Assembly (NCBI RefSeq): GCF_002532075.1
Contig: NZ_LYXE01000009.1
Span: 58,858-122,857, forward strand
Reading direction: 5' to 3'
Length of the DNA: 64,000 nt
Source of the DNA: Candidatus Chloroploca asiatica
GTDB lineage: Bacteria > Chloroflexota > Chloroflexia > Chloroflexales > Chloroflexaceae
The notes under the pieces are model-generated. The model saw nothing but the letters and a program-made list of their open reading frames with translations, did no database searches and was not told where the DNA came from. Position numbers and translations under genes: made by a program. Shown in pieces: positions 41,880 through 51,080 of the stretch (within the stretch, counting starts at the first letter, position 1; each line of letters begins with the position of its first letter).

Positions 41880-42532
41880 TGGATACCATCAATGTCATGT
41901 TGATTGACGATCACCGCGTTGTACGGCAGGGATTACGCGATTTTCTGGAATTGCAAGACGAGATTGAAATCGTGGGCGAAGCATCAAGTGGCGAAGAGGG
42001 CGTGCAACTGGCGCGTGAACTGTTGCCCGATGTGGTGCTGATGGATCTGGTCATGCCCGGGATTGACGGCGTCGAAACAACGCGACGGCTGAAAGCGGTG
42101 AGTCCGAGCACCAGGGTGATCGTCCTGACAAGCTTTGCCGACGACGAAAAAGTCTTTCCGGCGATCAAAGCGGGGGCGATTTCCTACCTCCTCAAAGATA
42201 TCTCACCAGAAGAACTGGCCCATGCCATTCGTGCTGCGCAGCGCAATGAAGCCGTCTTGCACCCCGAGGTCGCGACGAAACTGATGCAAGAATTTAGCTC
42301 ACCGCGCCCCAACGAAGCGCCGGTGGATCAATTGACCCCCCGCGAGATGGATGTGTTGCGCCTGGTTGCCCGGGGGATGTCAAACAAAGAGATCGCCGAA
42401 GCGCTGATTATCTCGGAAAAGACGACCAAAACGCACCTAAGCAATATCCTCTCGAAATTGCATCTGGCGGATCGCACGCAGGTGGCGATCTATGCGTTGC
42501 GCAAACGTCTGGTTCCAATGGATGATCAGTAG
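41879..42532 (+). CDS. NarL/LuxR-family response regulator
   Basis: A 217-residue DNA-binding response regulator paired with the preceding kinase. The receiver has acidic residues in MLIDDHRVVRQG, phospho-acceptor Asp56 in DVVLMDLVMPGIDG, Thr/Ser in IVLTSF and Lys in YLLKDISPEE. The C-terminal GerE-type helix-turn-helix reads LTPREMDVLRLVARGMSNKE, then KTTKTHLSNILSKLHLADRT. The start overlaps the kinase stop by 1 nt with AAAGGAG upstream. Target genes are unknown. Confidence 0.93.
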   Translation: MDTINVMLIDDHRVVRQGLRDFLELQDEIEIVGEASSGEEGVQLARELLPDVVLMDLVMPGIDGVETTRRLKAVSPSTRVIVLTSFADDEKVFPAIKAGAISYLLKDISPEELAHAIRAAQRNEAVLHPEVATKLMQEFSSPRPNEAPVDQLTPREMDVLRLVARGMSNKEIAEALIISEKTTKTHLSNILSKLHLADRTQVAIYALRKRLVPMDDQ

Positions 42533-42547
42533 AAGGAGGGAGGCTGT

Positions 42548-43303
42548 ATGGCAACCATGATTTTATTGGGAACCGGCACCGGGCTGCCCGATGTGGATCG
42601 GGGCAATACACATATGGTTTGGGATGGTCCAGGCGGCCCACTCCTCATTGATGCAGGCGGAAGTACATACGAGCGGTTGTTGCGGGCCGGGATTGATCCG
42701 CAGAAACTAGCCGGGGTTGTGTTGACCCATAGCCATTGTGACCATATCAACGGGTTGCCCGGGCTGGTCTTTAGTATGCGCCTAGCAGGACGGGAAGACC
42801 CACTCCCAATCTATGGTCTCGATGCCACGCTGGCCATCGTACAAGCGACGATGGGGGCGATGCAGGTCGAGTACCATGTGCCACTCGAGTGGCAAAAGTT
42901 GCCGCCAGGCAGTCGTCTTGCGCTTGATGAGGGCTGGCACCTGCTGACCGCACCGGCCAAACATAGCCGCCCGTGCCTTGCCCTGCGCTTTGAACAGAGT
43001 GCAACTGGGCAAGCGCTCGTCTATTCGGCAGATACCGAACCGAGCCCTGAAGTGCAGGAACTTGCCAATGGGGCAACGGTGCTTATCCATGAAGCGACCA
43101 CAGCGGAGCCGTTTGAAGGACATAGCTCACCCGAGCAAGCCGGCGCAGTAGCGGCGGCAGCGGGGGTAAGGCGGCTGGTTCTCGTTCACTATAGCCCACG
43201 CTGGACGATGGCTGAAGAGCAAGCTCTGGCGGCGATACGGGCGGGTGGGTTTACGGGGCAGGCCGAGATCGGGCGTGACGGGCAACGGATCGAGGTGAGG
43301 TAG
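42548..43303 (+). CDS. Metallo-beta-lactamase-fold hydrolase, RNase Z-like
   Basis: A 251-residue MBL-fold protein. The metal motif is VLTHSHCDHINGLPGL, with further ligands in VYSADTEPSP and VLVHYSPRW, the pattern of the RNase Z/ElaC group. GTGTGLPDVDRGNT at the N-terminus also fits. It is shorter than classic RNase Z (about 300 residues), and the long exosite arm is not evident, so it could be a phosphodiesterase or arylsulfatase-like relative rather than the tRNA 3' processing enzyme. GAAGGAGGGAGG gives a very strong ribosome binding site 16 nt after the response regulator gene. Confidence 0.85.
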   Translation: MATMILLGTGTGLPDVDRGNTHMVWDGPGGPLLIDAGGSTYERLLRAGIDPQKLAGVVLTHSHCDHINGLPGLVFSMRLAGREDPLPIYGLDATLAIVQATMGAMQVEYHVPLEWQKLPPGSRLALDEGWHLLTAPAKHSRPCLALRFEQSATGQALVYSADTEPSPEVQELANGATVLIHEATTAEPFEGHSSPEQAGAVAAAAGVRRLVLVHYSPRWTMAEEQALAAIRAGGFTGQAEIGRDGQRIEVR

Positions 43304-43352
43304 CGCCGCAACGCCCCTACGCCCCTACGTTACATCCAGGCTCCTTTTTTAA

Positions 43353-43390
43353 CGCAGAGGCGCAGAGGCGCAGAGGCACAGAGACGCAGA
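43353..43390. repeat. Short tandem repeats of CGCAGAGG type
   Basis: Four to five near-copies of a 9-bp unit (CGCAGAGGC, later CACAGAGAC) in the 115-bp gap between the MBL gene and the convergent small gene. Such GCAGAGG tracts recur in intergenic DNA of many filamentous bacteria. Confidence 0.7.
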
Positions 43391-43419
43391 GAGCAGCAGT
43401 GACTAGGAGACTGGCGATG

Positions 43420-43722
43420 TCACTTTTTGCGGCGCGAGGCAGGTGCAGGCTTGAGCGGCTCCGTTTCGCGAGAGGGGAGCGCAGCGGCGGTCTGCTCGTC
43501 GAGCCCCACCCAGTAGGTATGGCGGCGGACATTGGTGGCACTGCGCACCTCAACGCCCTGGAGTTCAGTCACTTCAGCTTCATTGACGAGCACCAGCGTT
43601 GGTTGAACCCCACGGAAACGATGACCATACGCTGCAATAGCCGCCTCGATCTTCTGGGTAACACTGATCTTGGGATTATCGTCATACCAGACGAGAAAGG
43701 GCGGGCTTTGCACATTCATCAT
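43420..43722 (-). CDS. Small conserved-looking unknown protein
   Basis: A 100-residue soluble protein. The N-terminal two thirds look like a compact mixed fold (PFLVWYDDNPKISVTQKIEA, then LVLVNEAEVTELQGVEVRSA) with RRHTYWVGLDE near the end, followed by a basic tail (PAPASRRKK). AAAGG lies before tandem ATGs at 43722 and 43719. No family recognised. It is convergent with the MBL-fold gene and separated from moaC by 129 bp. Confidence 0.7.
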   Translation of the reverse strand: MMNVQSPPFLVWYDDNPKISVTQKIEAAIAAYGHRFRGVQPTLVLVNEAEVTELQGVEVRSATNVRRHTYWVGLDEQTAAALPSRETEPLKPAPASRRKK

Positions 43723-43851
43723 CACAGGCCTTTGTAGCCAGACAAGTTGCGACGCACGAGCGACTTGCCCGACACTAACAGTTACGTAAAAACCTCTGCT
43801 TATGCCCCGAGTATATCAGAACATTTGTACAATGTCAAGCATACGATACGC

Positions 43852-44340
43852 TTATTCAAGCACCATCTCGCCACTGCGTCCACCGCGTTTTTCGAGCAGG
43901 CGGACATCAGTAATGCGCATGGTGCGATCAACTGCTTTGCACATATCATAGATCGTAAGGGCCGCCACACTCACGGCGGTCAGGGCCTCGATCTCGACCC
44001 CGGTCTGACCAGTTGTACGTACCGTTGCCTGAATATCGAGGGTGGAAGCATCAGCGACAGGCTCGATGGCGACATGGACGTGGGTGAGCAAGAGGGTATG
44101 GCACAGCGGGATCAATTCGGGGGTACGTTTAGCTGCCATAATACCAGCGATGCGAGCGGTGGCAAGCACATCGCCTTTAGGCATAGCACCCTGCAGAAGC
44201 AGGGCCAGGGTAGCTGGTTGCATAACCACACGGCCAGCAGCGATCGCCTCACGTGGCGTTACCTCTTTTGCCCCTACATCCACCATATGCGCACGGCCTT
44301 GCTGATCAAGATGGGTTAAAGAAGACTCCTCTTCGCTCAT
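43852..44340 (-). CDS. moaC: Cyclic pyranopterin monophosphate synthase MoaC
   Basis: A 162-residue enzyme of molybdenum cofactor biosynthesis that, after MoaA, forms cyclic pyranopterin monophosphate. Motifs seen are [53 protein letters not shown] with the catalytic His, [20 protein letters not shown] and [10 protein letters not shown] with its Lys and Asp. Length is normal. It stands alone here; moaA is not in the window. It is divergent from the dcw cluster. Confidence 0.95.
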   Translation of the reverse strand: MSEEESSLTHLDQQGRAHMVDVGAKEVTPREAIAAGRVVMQPATLALLLQGAMPKGDVLATARIAGIMAAKRTPELIPLCHTLLLTHVHVAIEPVADASTLDIQATVRTTGQTGVEIEALTAVSVAALTIYDMCKAVDRTMRITDVRLLEKRGGRSGEMVLE

Positions 44341-44549
44341 ATGTGTTATTTTCCTTCATAATCTATCTACATCGTGACAAATCGTCACCCCATTGTACAC
44401 TTTCTCTTCACTTTTGTGCTATTTACCACGCATTGTAGTAGACTTTTTACGTCGGCTATGCTATGCTAGGCACAAAAGCGATCAGCACAAAAAGCGTGCT
44501 ATCGATCATGATCTAGCCCAGATTGCGGCAAAATCACGCGTATCTCTGC

Positions 44550-44578
44550 TTGAAATGAAGGAGGGACTGGTATATAAT
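44550..44578 (+). promoter_or_regulatory. Main promoter of the dcw cluster
   Basis: TTGAAA (44550-44555), 17-bp spacer and TATAAT (44573-44578). Transcription would start near 44585, just before the MraZ boxes. Confidence 0.85.
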
Positions 44579-44598
44579 GCCTAAGAACTAGCAAAAAG

Positions 44599-44623
44599 TG
44601 GGGCAAAGTGGGGCAAAGTGGGG
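44599..44623 (+). promoter_or_regulatory. Three MraZ-binding boxes (TGGGG, 10-bp period)
   Basis: TGGGG occurs at 44599, 44609 and 44619 with CAAAG between copies, the TGGGN-N5 direct-repeat pattern known for MraZ autoregulation. The boxes lie in the leader about 14-38 nt after the predicted transcription start. Confidence 0.9.
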
Positions 44624-44654
44624 AATATGAACGAAAGTTCTCTTTTCTCTTACT

Positions 44655-45104
44655 ATGCAGATGGAGGATCCGGTGTTCCTTGGAGAGTTCGAGCATGTTA
44701 TCGACGACAAGGGCCGTGTCGCCATTCCAGCCCGCTTTCGTGAAGCGCTCGGCGAGCGTTTTGTGTTGACCCGGGGCTTTGAGCTATGTCTTCAGGCCTT
44801 CCCACTTATGATGTGGGAACAACTCGCAACAAAAGTTGATCGGTTGCCCCTCGGCAGTCCTCAGGCGCGTAACATGCGGCGCATCCTCTTTGCACCAGCC
44901 GCAGAAGTAGAACTTGATCGTCAGGGGCGCATTGTCATTCCCCAGGGGTTACGCGAGTATGCAGGCCTCGCCGAAGAGGTACTGATCACAGGTATGAACA
45001 CCTATTTTGAAGTGTGGTCACGGACACAATGGCAAACCTTGCAAACAGAGTTGCAAGGCAGTGGCAGCTCGATTGCCGAACAGATGGCTGAACTTGGGAT
45101 CTAG
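44655..45104 (+). CDS. mraZ: Transcriptional regulator MraZ
   Basis: A 149-residue AbrB-like regulator that opens the division and cell-wall cluster. Two swapped-hairpin repeats are visible, FEHVIDDKGRVAIPARFREA and VELDRQGRIVIPQGLREYAG, each with the DxxGR core that contacts DNA. It is expected to bind the TGGGG boxes just upstream and repress the cluster. ATG 44655 or 44661 is possible; no clear Shine-Dalgarno sequence is seen. Confidence 0.95.
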   Translation: MQMEDPVFLGEFEHVIDDKGRVAIPARFREALGERFVLTRGFELCLQAFPLMMWEQLATKVDRLPLGSPQARNMRRILFAPAAEVELDRQGRIVIPQGLREYAGLAEEVLITGMNTYFEVWSRTQWQTLQTELQGSGSSIAEQMAELGI

Positions 45105-45130
45105 CCAACTGAAGGGTAGCGTGGATCGCG

Positions 45131-46078
45131 TTGAGCGATGACGAAGAAGCGAGGGTGGGAAGAATTGTGCATGTTGCCGTATTACCCCAGGAAGTTCAGA
45201 CCATGCTCACCCCAGGGCCGGGCAGTCGCTTCATTGACTGTACCCTGGGGGCCGGAGGGCACGCGCTCGCCTTGCTTACAGCCAGCCAACCAGATGGTCA
45301 CTTGCTGGGCCTTGATGCTGACCCAATAGCCCTTGCAAGGGCGCACGAACGCCTGGTTGCAGGCGGGATCGCGACAAACCAGTTTCATCTGTGCCACGGC
45401 CATTTTCGTGACCTGACCACCTTGGCTGAAGCAGTTCAATTGGTGAATGTTGATGGCATTCTCCTCGATCTCGGGGTCTCGTCATACCAACTTGATACAC
45501 CGGAACGAGGTTTTAGTTTTCGTGCTGACGGCCCACTCGATATGCGCCTCGATCCAACCCAAGGATCAACCGCAGCCGAGTTGATCGCCGAACTGACCGA
45601 ACAGCAACTGGCTGATCTTATTTATCGTTATGGTGAAGAACGCGGCTCACGCCGCATTGCACGTTTGATTGTCGAACGCCGGCGGCACACCCCGATCACA
45701 ACAACCGCCGCACTGGCCGACCTAGTCATCCAGGCGCTTGGACGAGGAGGGCGTGACCGCATCCACCCGGCAACGCGCACCTTTCAGGCGCTACGGATCG
45801 CGGTGAACGACGAACTTGAGCAACTAACAAGTGTCTTACCCCAGGCGGTGGCGTTGCTCCGCTCGGGAGGGCGGTTGGCAGTAATCAGTTTTCATTCGTT
45901 AGAAGATCGCATTGTCAAGCAATTTTTTCGTGATGAATCAGGCTATGGCGGCAGCATGAATGAACGAACACCCCGTCTACGCATCATCACGCGCAAGCCG
46001 ATCATGGCAGGCCCCGACGAATGTGACGCGAATCCGCGTGCGCGTAGTGCCAAATTGCGGGTTGCCGAGAAACTGTAG
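45131..46078 (+). CDS. rsmH: 16S rRNA m4C1402 methyltransferase RsmH (MraW)
   Basis: A 315-residue SAM-dependent enzyme that N4-methylates C1402 of 16S rRNA. Motifs: [17 protein letters not shown] (SAM loop), [61 protein letters not shown] and [18 protein letters not shown]. The start is an apparent TTG at 45131 with GAAGGG 13 nt upstream; a later GTG at 45155 is possible. Standard second gene of dcw clusters. Confidence 0.94.
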   Translation: MSDDEEARVGRIVHVAVLPQEVQTMLTPGPGSRFIDCTLGAGGHALALLTASQPDGHLLGLDADPIALARAHERLVAGGIATNQFHLCHGHFRDLTTLAEAVQLVNVDGILLDLGVSSYQLDTPERGFSFRADGPLDMRLDPTQGSTAAELIAELTEQQLADLIYRYGEERGSRRIARLIVERRRHTPITTTAALADLVIQALGRGGRDRIHPATRTFQALRIAVNDELEQLTSVLPQAVALLRSGGRLAVISFHSLEDRIVKQFFRDESGYGGSMNERTPRLRIITRKPIMAGPDECDANPRARSAKLRVAEKL

Positions 46079-46118
46079 GTCGTGTCGTAGTTGACTCTGT
46101 GCTGAAGGGAACGCCACA

Positions 46119-46529
46119 ATGGCTATCAATTCTCAACGCATCTCGCTCATCGAAGGGGCTCGAGCACGGCGAATGGCCCTGCCCCGCTACCTACGCATCG
46201 ATGGGAGCCGTTACCTACTGGGGCTAGTGCTTATTTTGAGCCTGATGAGCCTCATTGTCCTTGTCCAGACCGGGGTTGTTGCAACCAAGGGATACGCCCT
46301 CGCGGGTCTCGAAGCCGAGAAGGTGACCTTGCTGCGCGAGCGAAGCCTCTTGCAAGAACGCCAGGCGCGTGCGCAGTCACTGGATCGAATTCGTCGGCGA
46401 GCCGAGCAACTTGGCATGCGGCCAGTTACCGCTGATCAGGTGCGCTATGTCGATCTGATGATCAAGCCAGCGCTCGTTCCGCTAGCGCCAGAACTTTCTG
46501 GTGCTACGACAGAAGAGAGCCAACCGTGA
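46119..46529 (+). CDS. ftsL: FtsL/DivIC-like septum protein
   Basis: A 136-residue bitopic membrane protein. A basic N-terminus, one membrane helix (YLLGLVLILSLMSLIVLVQT, about 32-52) and a predicted extracytoplasmic coiled coil (LEAEKVTLLRERSLLQERQA) match FtsL. Sequence conservation in this family is low, so position between rsmH and the FtsI-type gene is the main support. It would hold together the FtsQLB complex that activates septal synthesis. Confidence 0.8.
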   Translation: MAINSQRISLIEGARARRMALPRYLRIDGSRYLLGLVLILSLMSLIVLVQTGVVATKGYALAGLEAEKVTLLRERSLLQERQARAQSLDRIRRRAEQLGMRPVTADQVRYVDLMIKPALVPLAPELSGATTEESQP

Positions 46530-46554
46530 GGATTGAGGAGCACAAGCACTAGCT

Positions 46555-48372
46555 ATGGCAACCCGCACGACAACTCGTCTTGGCACACGCCCTCCGGCGT
46601 CAGCCGCGCCCAGCAGGGTGCGGCTCCCGCGCTGGCGAATCAATTTTTTGCTGCTCTTTGCGGTCATCCTCGTTGGGCGCATCTTTTTGCGCCTCGGCGA
46701 ATTGCAGGTCATGCGCCATGAAGAATTGAGCATGAAGGCACGGGGCGAGATCGAGCAAGAGATTGCCCTGTTGCCCACCCGCGGTCTGATTACTGATCAT
46801 GCAGGCAATGTGCTGGCGATGGATGTTGAACGCGAGAGTCTCTGGGTTGTACCAGCGCACATCAATCAAGACCGTACGACACGCCTGGCGCTCACGCTGT
46901 CGGCACTGATTGGCAAAAACTCCGACAACATCGCTGCGGCCCTTGGTGATACCCGCTTCTACTGGCTCCCCATTGCCCGCTGGCTTGAACCAGAGGTAGC
47001 GGCCCAGATCGAGGCGCTAGGCGAGCCAGGGCTGCGGCTGATCCACGAACCGCGGCGCATCTATCCGCAAAGTTCCTTTGCAGCGCAGCTTATTGGGGCT
47101 GTCAACCATAATGGTGATGGTATCAGTGGGATTGAGGGCTTCTTCAATCGTCAACTCGAGGGGGTTGCAGGCTCTATTGAGGGCGAATTTGGCCCCGGCC
47201 AGCAACTGATCGCGATTGCCGAGAGCCGTACCATCTCACCCCGCAATGGGATCAATATCCAGACCACGATTGACCCGTTGATTCAGTATGTGATCGAAAA
47301 TGAACTCAAACAGGCAGTGGAACGCCACAACGCCGATGGTGGCTCGATCATCGTGATGGATCCGCGGACTGGAGCGATTCGAGGCATGGCGTCGTGGCCG
47401 CCCTTTGATCCCAATCGGTATACCGAGTATCCCGAAGAGGTCTATGCGCGCAACCCAGCGATCAGCAACCTCTACGAGCCAGGCAGTACGTTCAAGATGG
47501 TGACGGTGGCAGCGGGATTGCAAAGTCGTTCGTTTACCGCCGATACGCTGGTGAATGATACCGGCGTGATCTTTCGCCACGATCAGATGCTGCGGAACTG
47601 GAATGCCGGGGCCAATGGCATGCTCGACTCGGCTGGCGTGATCTATTACTCAAGCAATGTTGGTGCCATCCAACTCAACGAGTTGATGGGGCCAGAAAAC
47701 TTCTATCGCAGCCTTGATGCGTTTGGGTTTGGCCGGGCAACGGGTATTGAACTCGGCGGCGAAGAAGTTGGGCTTGTGCATGGGCCAGGCAGCCCATTTT
47801 ATAACGATCTCTCATTTTTGATCAATTCGTACGGTCAGAGCATTTCGGTAACACCGCTCCAGATGGTGCAAGCGGCAGCAGCGATCGCCAATGATGGCGT
47901 GATGATGAAGCCATATATTATCGAAAGAACATGTGATTATGAAAACGAAAACTGCACCGATACCAAGCCTGTCATAGCCGGTGAGCCAGTTGAGCCTGGC
48001 GTAGCGTGGACCGTACGGCGTATGATGGTCAAGTCGGCCAATCACTATGCCCCGGTTGTCTGGGGGCCACGGATCGGGAACTGGTCAGATCAGTGGCTCG
48101 TACCGGGCTACGAGATCGGGGCCAAGACGGGCACGTCCAGCATTCCGCTGCCCGGTGGTGGGTACGATCGCAGCTATACGATTGGCTCGGTGCTCGGATT
48201 TGCGCCCGCCGAGGATGCTCATTTTGCCGTGCTGGTCAAAATTGACCGGCCCAAAGACGATATCTGGGGTGTAGGGACGGCGATTCCGGTCTTCTACAAC
48301 GTCATGAAAGAATTGCTGCAATACGAACGCATCCCACCCGATCCGGCGCTCTTTAGCCCAGGGCAACGCTAG
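46555..48372 (+). CDS. ftsI: Class B penicillin-binding protein (FtsI/PBP2-type transpeptidase)
   Basis: A 605-residue septal transpeptidase with a cytoplasmic tail, one membrane helix (about 28-45), a pedestal domain and a transpeptidase domain. The active-site Ser311 is in YEPGSTFKMV, the SxN motif is YYSSNVGAIQLNE and the KTG motif is GAKTGTSSIPLPGG. No PASTA domains follow. An unusual CDYENENCT stretch near residue 465 could form a disulfide outside the cell. Position in the dcw cluster supports the FtsI role. Confidence 0.93.
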   Translation: MATRTTTRLGTRPPASAAPSRVRLPRWRINFLLLFAVILVGRIFLRLGELQVMRHEELSMKARGEIEQEIALLPTRGLITDHAGNVLAMDVERESLWVVPAHINQDRTTRLALTLSALIGKNSDNIAAALGDTRFYWLPIARWLEPEVAAQIEALGEPGLRLIHEPRRIYPQSSFAAQLIGAVNHNGDGISGIEGFFNRQLEGVAGSIEGEFGPGQQLIAIAESRTISPRNGINIQTTIDPLIQYVIENELKQAVERHNADGGSIIVMDPRTGAIRGMASWPPFDPNRYTEYPEEVYARNPAISNLYEPGSTFKMVTVAAGLQSRSFTADTLVNDTGVIFRHDQMLRNWNAGANGMLDSAGVIYYSSNVGAIQLNELMGPENFYRSLDAFGFGRATGIELGGEEVGLVHGPGSPFYNDLSFLINSYGQSISVTPLQMVQAAAAIANDGVMMKPYIIERTCDYENENCTDTKPVIAGEPVEPGVAWTVRRMMVKSANHYAPVVWGPRIGNWSDQWLVPGYEIGAKTGTSSIPLPGGGYDRSYTIGSVLGFAPAEDAHFAVLVKIDRPKDDIWGVGTAIPVFYNVMKELLQYERIPPDPALFSPGQR

Positions 48373-48442
48373 TTGCCCTGGCGCTATCAGCTACCTATCA
48401 TTGCACGCAGGGATGAGCTATGCTCAGAACGAAAGAGGGAGG

Positions 48443-48451
48443 TGCTATAAT
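48443..48451 (+). promoter_or_regulatory. Internal promoter candidate before murF
   Basis: TGCTATAAT is an extended -10 box in the 124-bp gap between the FtsI and murF genes. No -35 consensus is visible, as allowed for extended -10 promoters. Confidence 0.5.
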
Positions 48452-48496
48452 TGCCCACAGTAGCCCCTGAACAAACAGGGAATTCTGGAGGGCATC

Positions 48497-49975
48497 GTGC
48501 TGCAATTAGAAGATGTACTGTATGGTGTGCAACCAGCGTGGTCACGGAGCATGCCGCACCTGCCGCACCAATGGCAGGGCCTGGCGCTCGGCAAGGTGGT
48601 CACCGACTCACGCGAGGTAGGGCCAGGCGAGCTCTTTCTGGCGCTGAGTGGCGAGCGTACCGACGGACACAACTATCTGGTCGATGTTATGAAACGCGGC
48701 GCACGCGGGGCACTCGTCACGCGGGCAGCGGTTGAAGCGCGGAGTGAACGCTTACGCACAAGCGAGCGTCCCTGGGTCGTGGTTGATCCAGCTTCAGGGG
48801 CCACCCTCGCCGAAGCTCCACCCGATACGTTTCTGCTCATCGCCGTAGACGACCCGCTGATGGCGATCCAGCGGCTGGCCGTCTACCATCGTAGAAAGCT
48901 CACGCCGACCGTTGTTGGTATCACCGGCAGCGTGGGCAAGACTTCGACAAAAGAAGTCACGGCAGCCGTCCTGGCGCGCCAATTCCGAACCTTAAAAAGT
49001 CAACGTAGTTTTAATAGCGAGGCAACGCTTCCGACAACCCTGCTTCAGTTGACCGCTGACCACGAGGTGGCGGTGCTGGAGATGGGGATGTGGGCGCCGG
49101 GTGAGATTCGGTTTCTGGCCGAACTAGCCCGGCCCCACGTCGGGATTATCACCAATGTCGGGCCGTCGCACCTTGAGCGTCTGGGAAGTATCGAGGCGAT
49201 TGCCCACGCCAAAGCCGAGTTGCCCGAGGCTTTGCCTGCCGATGGATGGTGTCTGCTCAATGTTGATGATCCACGGGTAGCCGCCATGGCCGGGCAAACC
49301 GCAGCGCGGGTTTTCCGCTTTGGTTTTGCCCCTGAAGCTGATCTGCGTGCTACGCAGGTAGAGAGTTTTGGCTTTGCTGGTCTTGGCTTTGTTGCCACAA
49401 CTGCCACTGATGCCGCACACATACGTGTGCCCTTGCTAGGCAAACATAATGTATATACAGCCCTGGCAGCCATCAGTACAGGTCTCGTTCTTGGTATGGA
49501 ATGGCCCGCAATCATTGCGGGCTTGCAAGCTTCGGGCAGTCAGAGTCGCGTGAGCATCATCCAGACACGCCATGAAGTGACGCTCATTGATGATGCCTAC
49601 AACGCAGCGCCAGCTTCAACATGTGCCGCCCTTGCCTTGCTGGCCGAAGCCCCGGGGCGACGGATTGCCGTGCTTGGTGATATGCTAGAACTGGGAAGTG
49701 TTGAGCAAGCCAGCCACCACGAGGTTGGCCAATACGCGGCGGCGATCGTCACCACCCTAGTTGCGGTTGGGCCACGTGCACACTGGTACGCCGAAGGAGC
49801 AAGAGACGCTGGCATGCCGACTAATCAGATTCATTGCTGCGCAACCAATACCGAAGCGGTTGCCCTGCTCACCACAAGCTTGCACGCTGGCGATTATGTC
49901 TTGATCAAAGGATCGCGCGGTATGGAGATGGAGCAGATCGTTGCAGCACTACAACGTTATCTGGAGGAGGAATAA
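48497..49975 (+). CDS. murF: UDP-MurNAc-tripeptide:D-Ala-D-Ala ligase MurF
   Basis: A 492-residue Mur ligase that adds D-Ala-D-Ala to the UDP-muramoyl-tripeptide. The N-terminal domain has VVTDSREVGPGELFLALSGE, the ATP loop is VGITGSVGKTSTKEVTAAVL, and the C-terminal domain shows LIDDAYNAAPASTCAALALL and VLGDMLELG, all MurF-like rather than MurE-like. GTG start with CTGGAGGGC upstream. murE, normally just before murF, is missing here. Confidence 0.93.
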   Translation: MLQLEDVLYGVQPAWSRSMPHLPHQWQGLALGKVVTDSREVGPGELFLALSGERTDGHNYLVDVMKRGARGALVTRAAVEARSERLRTSERPWVVVDPASGATLAEAPPDTFLLIAVDDPLMAIQRLAVYHRRKLTPTVVGITGSVGKTSTKEVTAAVLARQFRTLKSQRSFNSEATLPTTLLQLTADHEVAVLEMGMWAPGEIRFLAELARPHVGIITNVGPSHLERLGSIEAIAHAKAELPEALPADGWCLLNVDDPRVAAMAGQTAARVFRFGFAPEADLRATQVESFGFAGLGFVATTATDAAHIRVPLLGKHNVYTALAAISTGLVLGMEWPAIIAGLQASGSQSRVSIIQTRHEVTLIDDAYNAAPASTCAALALLAEAPGRRIAVLGDMLELGSVEQASHHEVGQYAAAIVTTLVAVGPRAHWYAEGARDAGMPTNQIHCCATNTEAVALLTTSLHAGDYVLIKGSRGMEMEQIVAALQRYLEEE

Positions 49976-49978
49976 ACC

Positions 49979-51079
49979 TTGGATGTCCTACGCGCGGTTC
50001 TCGTGCAAGATATGGCCCGAGCCTTGTTGCTGGCAGCCGCAGCCTTTGTGCTGACCCTGTTTGTCGGGGCCTGGTGGGTACGGTTTGCTCGCCGACATAA
50101 ACTTGGCAAGCAGATCCGTCTTGATGGCCCGCAGAGCCATTTGACGAAGATGGGCACCCCGACGATGGGTGGGGTGATGATTGTGGGTACGGTCGTCGTC
50201 TTGACCGCGCTGGTCAATGTGGTGGATCGCTGGTCAATCTTGCTGCCCCTCGCAGTGCTTGTAAGCTTTGCCGTCCTGGGTGGCGTTGATGACTGGATGA
50301 CGCTGACTGGCTCGAAGTCAAAAACCTACGGCTTTACCGTACGCTACAAGTTCTGGCTCATGATCTTGGTGGCCTTGGTCGCCAGCCTCGCCCTCTATCT
50401 ACCGCCACCATTTGGCCTCGATCACGAGGGCCTGGTGCAGATACCGTTTGTTGGGCAACGCGATATCGGCCTTTTTTTCATTCCGATTGCGACCCTCATC
50501 ATCGTAGGCACGGCCAACGCGGTGAACCTGACCGATGGGCTCGATAGTCTGGCTGGTTGGAATCTGACGCTCGCCTTTGCAGCGTATGGGGTGATGACCT
50601 TCCTGGCCGAGCCACAGTTGATCAATCTGATGGGCTTTTGTTTTACCCTGGTTGGGGCGTGTGCCGCCTTCCTCTGGTTTAATGCGCATCCCGCACAGGT
50701 CTTTATGGGCGATCTCGGATCGCTTGCCCTCGGGGCAACCCTGGCTGTGGTGGCCTTGCAATCGCAGCAGTGGTTGTTGCTGCCGGTCGTCGGCATTGTG
50801 TTCGTTGTTGAAGCCCTTTCGGTCATTATTCAAACCGGCTATTTCAAATGGACAAAGTGGCGCTTTGGCGAAGGCCGTCGCGTCTTCCGCATGGCTCCGC
50901 TGCATCACCATTTTGAATTGCTCGGATGGAGCCAGGTGCAGGTAACGCAGCGTTTTGTGCTCATTGGTACCGTTGCGGCGATGGTTGGCATTTCGCTAGC
51001 CTTGATCTTCACCGCTCCAAGTGCGCCCATCCGCGCCGAGTTGCCCCCAGCTTCGCAGGTTGTTGAAGGTCAACCATAG
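49979..51079 (+). CDS. mraY: Phospho-MurNAc-pentapeptide transferase MraY
   Basis: A 366-residue membrane enzyme that transfers phospho-MurNAc-pentapeptide to undecaprenyl phosphate, giving lipid I. About ten membrane helices; signature blocks are SHLTKMGTPTMGGVMI, GGVDDWMTLT, ANAVNLTDGLDSLAGWNLT, FMGDLGSLALGATLA and MAPLHHHFELLGWSQVQVTQ. The TTG start is supported by GGAGGAGGA 8 nt upstream, overlapping the murF end region. A later ATG (50012) would cut into the first helix. Confidence 0.95.
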   Translation: MDVLRAVLVQDMARALLLAAAAFVLTLFVGAWWVRFARRHKLGKQIRLDGPQSHLTKMGTPTMGGVMIVGTVVVLTALVNVVDRWSILLPLAVLVSFAVLGGVDDWMTLTGSKSKTYGFTVRYKFWLMILVALVASLALYLPPPFGLDHEGLVQIPFVGQRDIGLFFIPIATLIIVGTANAVNLTDGLDSLAGWNLTLAFAAYGVMTFLAEPQLINLMGFCFTLVGACAAFLWFNAHPAQVFMGDLGSLALGATLAVVALQSQQWLLLPVVGIVFVVEALSVIIQTGYFKWTKWRFGEGRRVFRMAPLHHHFELLGWSQVQVTQRFVLIGTVAAMVGISLALIFTAPSAPIRAELPPASQVVEGQP

Positions 51080-51080
51080 T

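Larger units (their letters stand above)
44341..44654. other. 314-bp regulatory region between moaC and mraZ
   Basis: It contains the mraZ promoter, the MraZ boxes and probably the moaC promoter. I see no further gene in it. Confidence 0.7.

Noticed and set aside
43353..43390. CRISPR array
   Set aside because: The repeat is only 9 bp with no spacers of constant length and no cas genes nearby.
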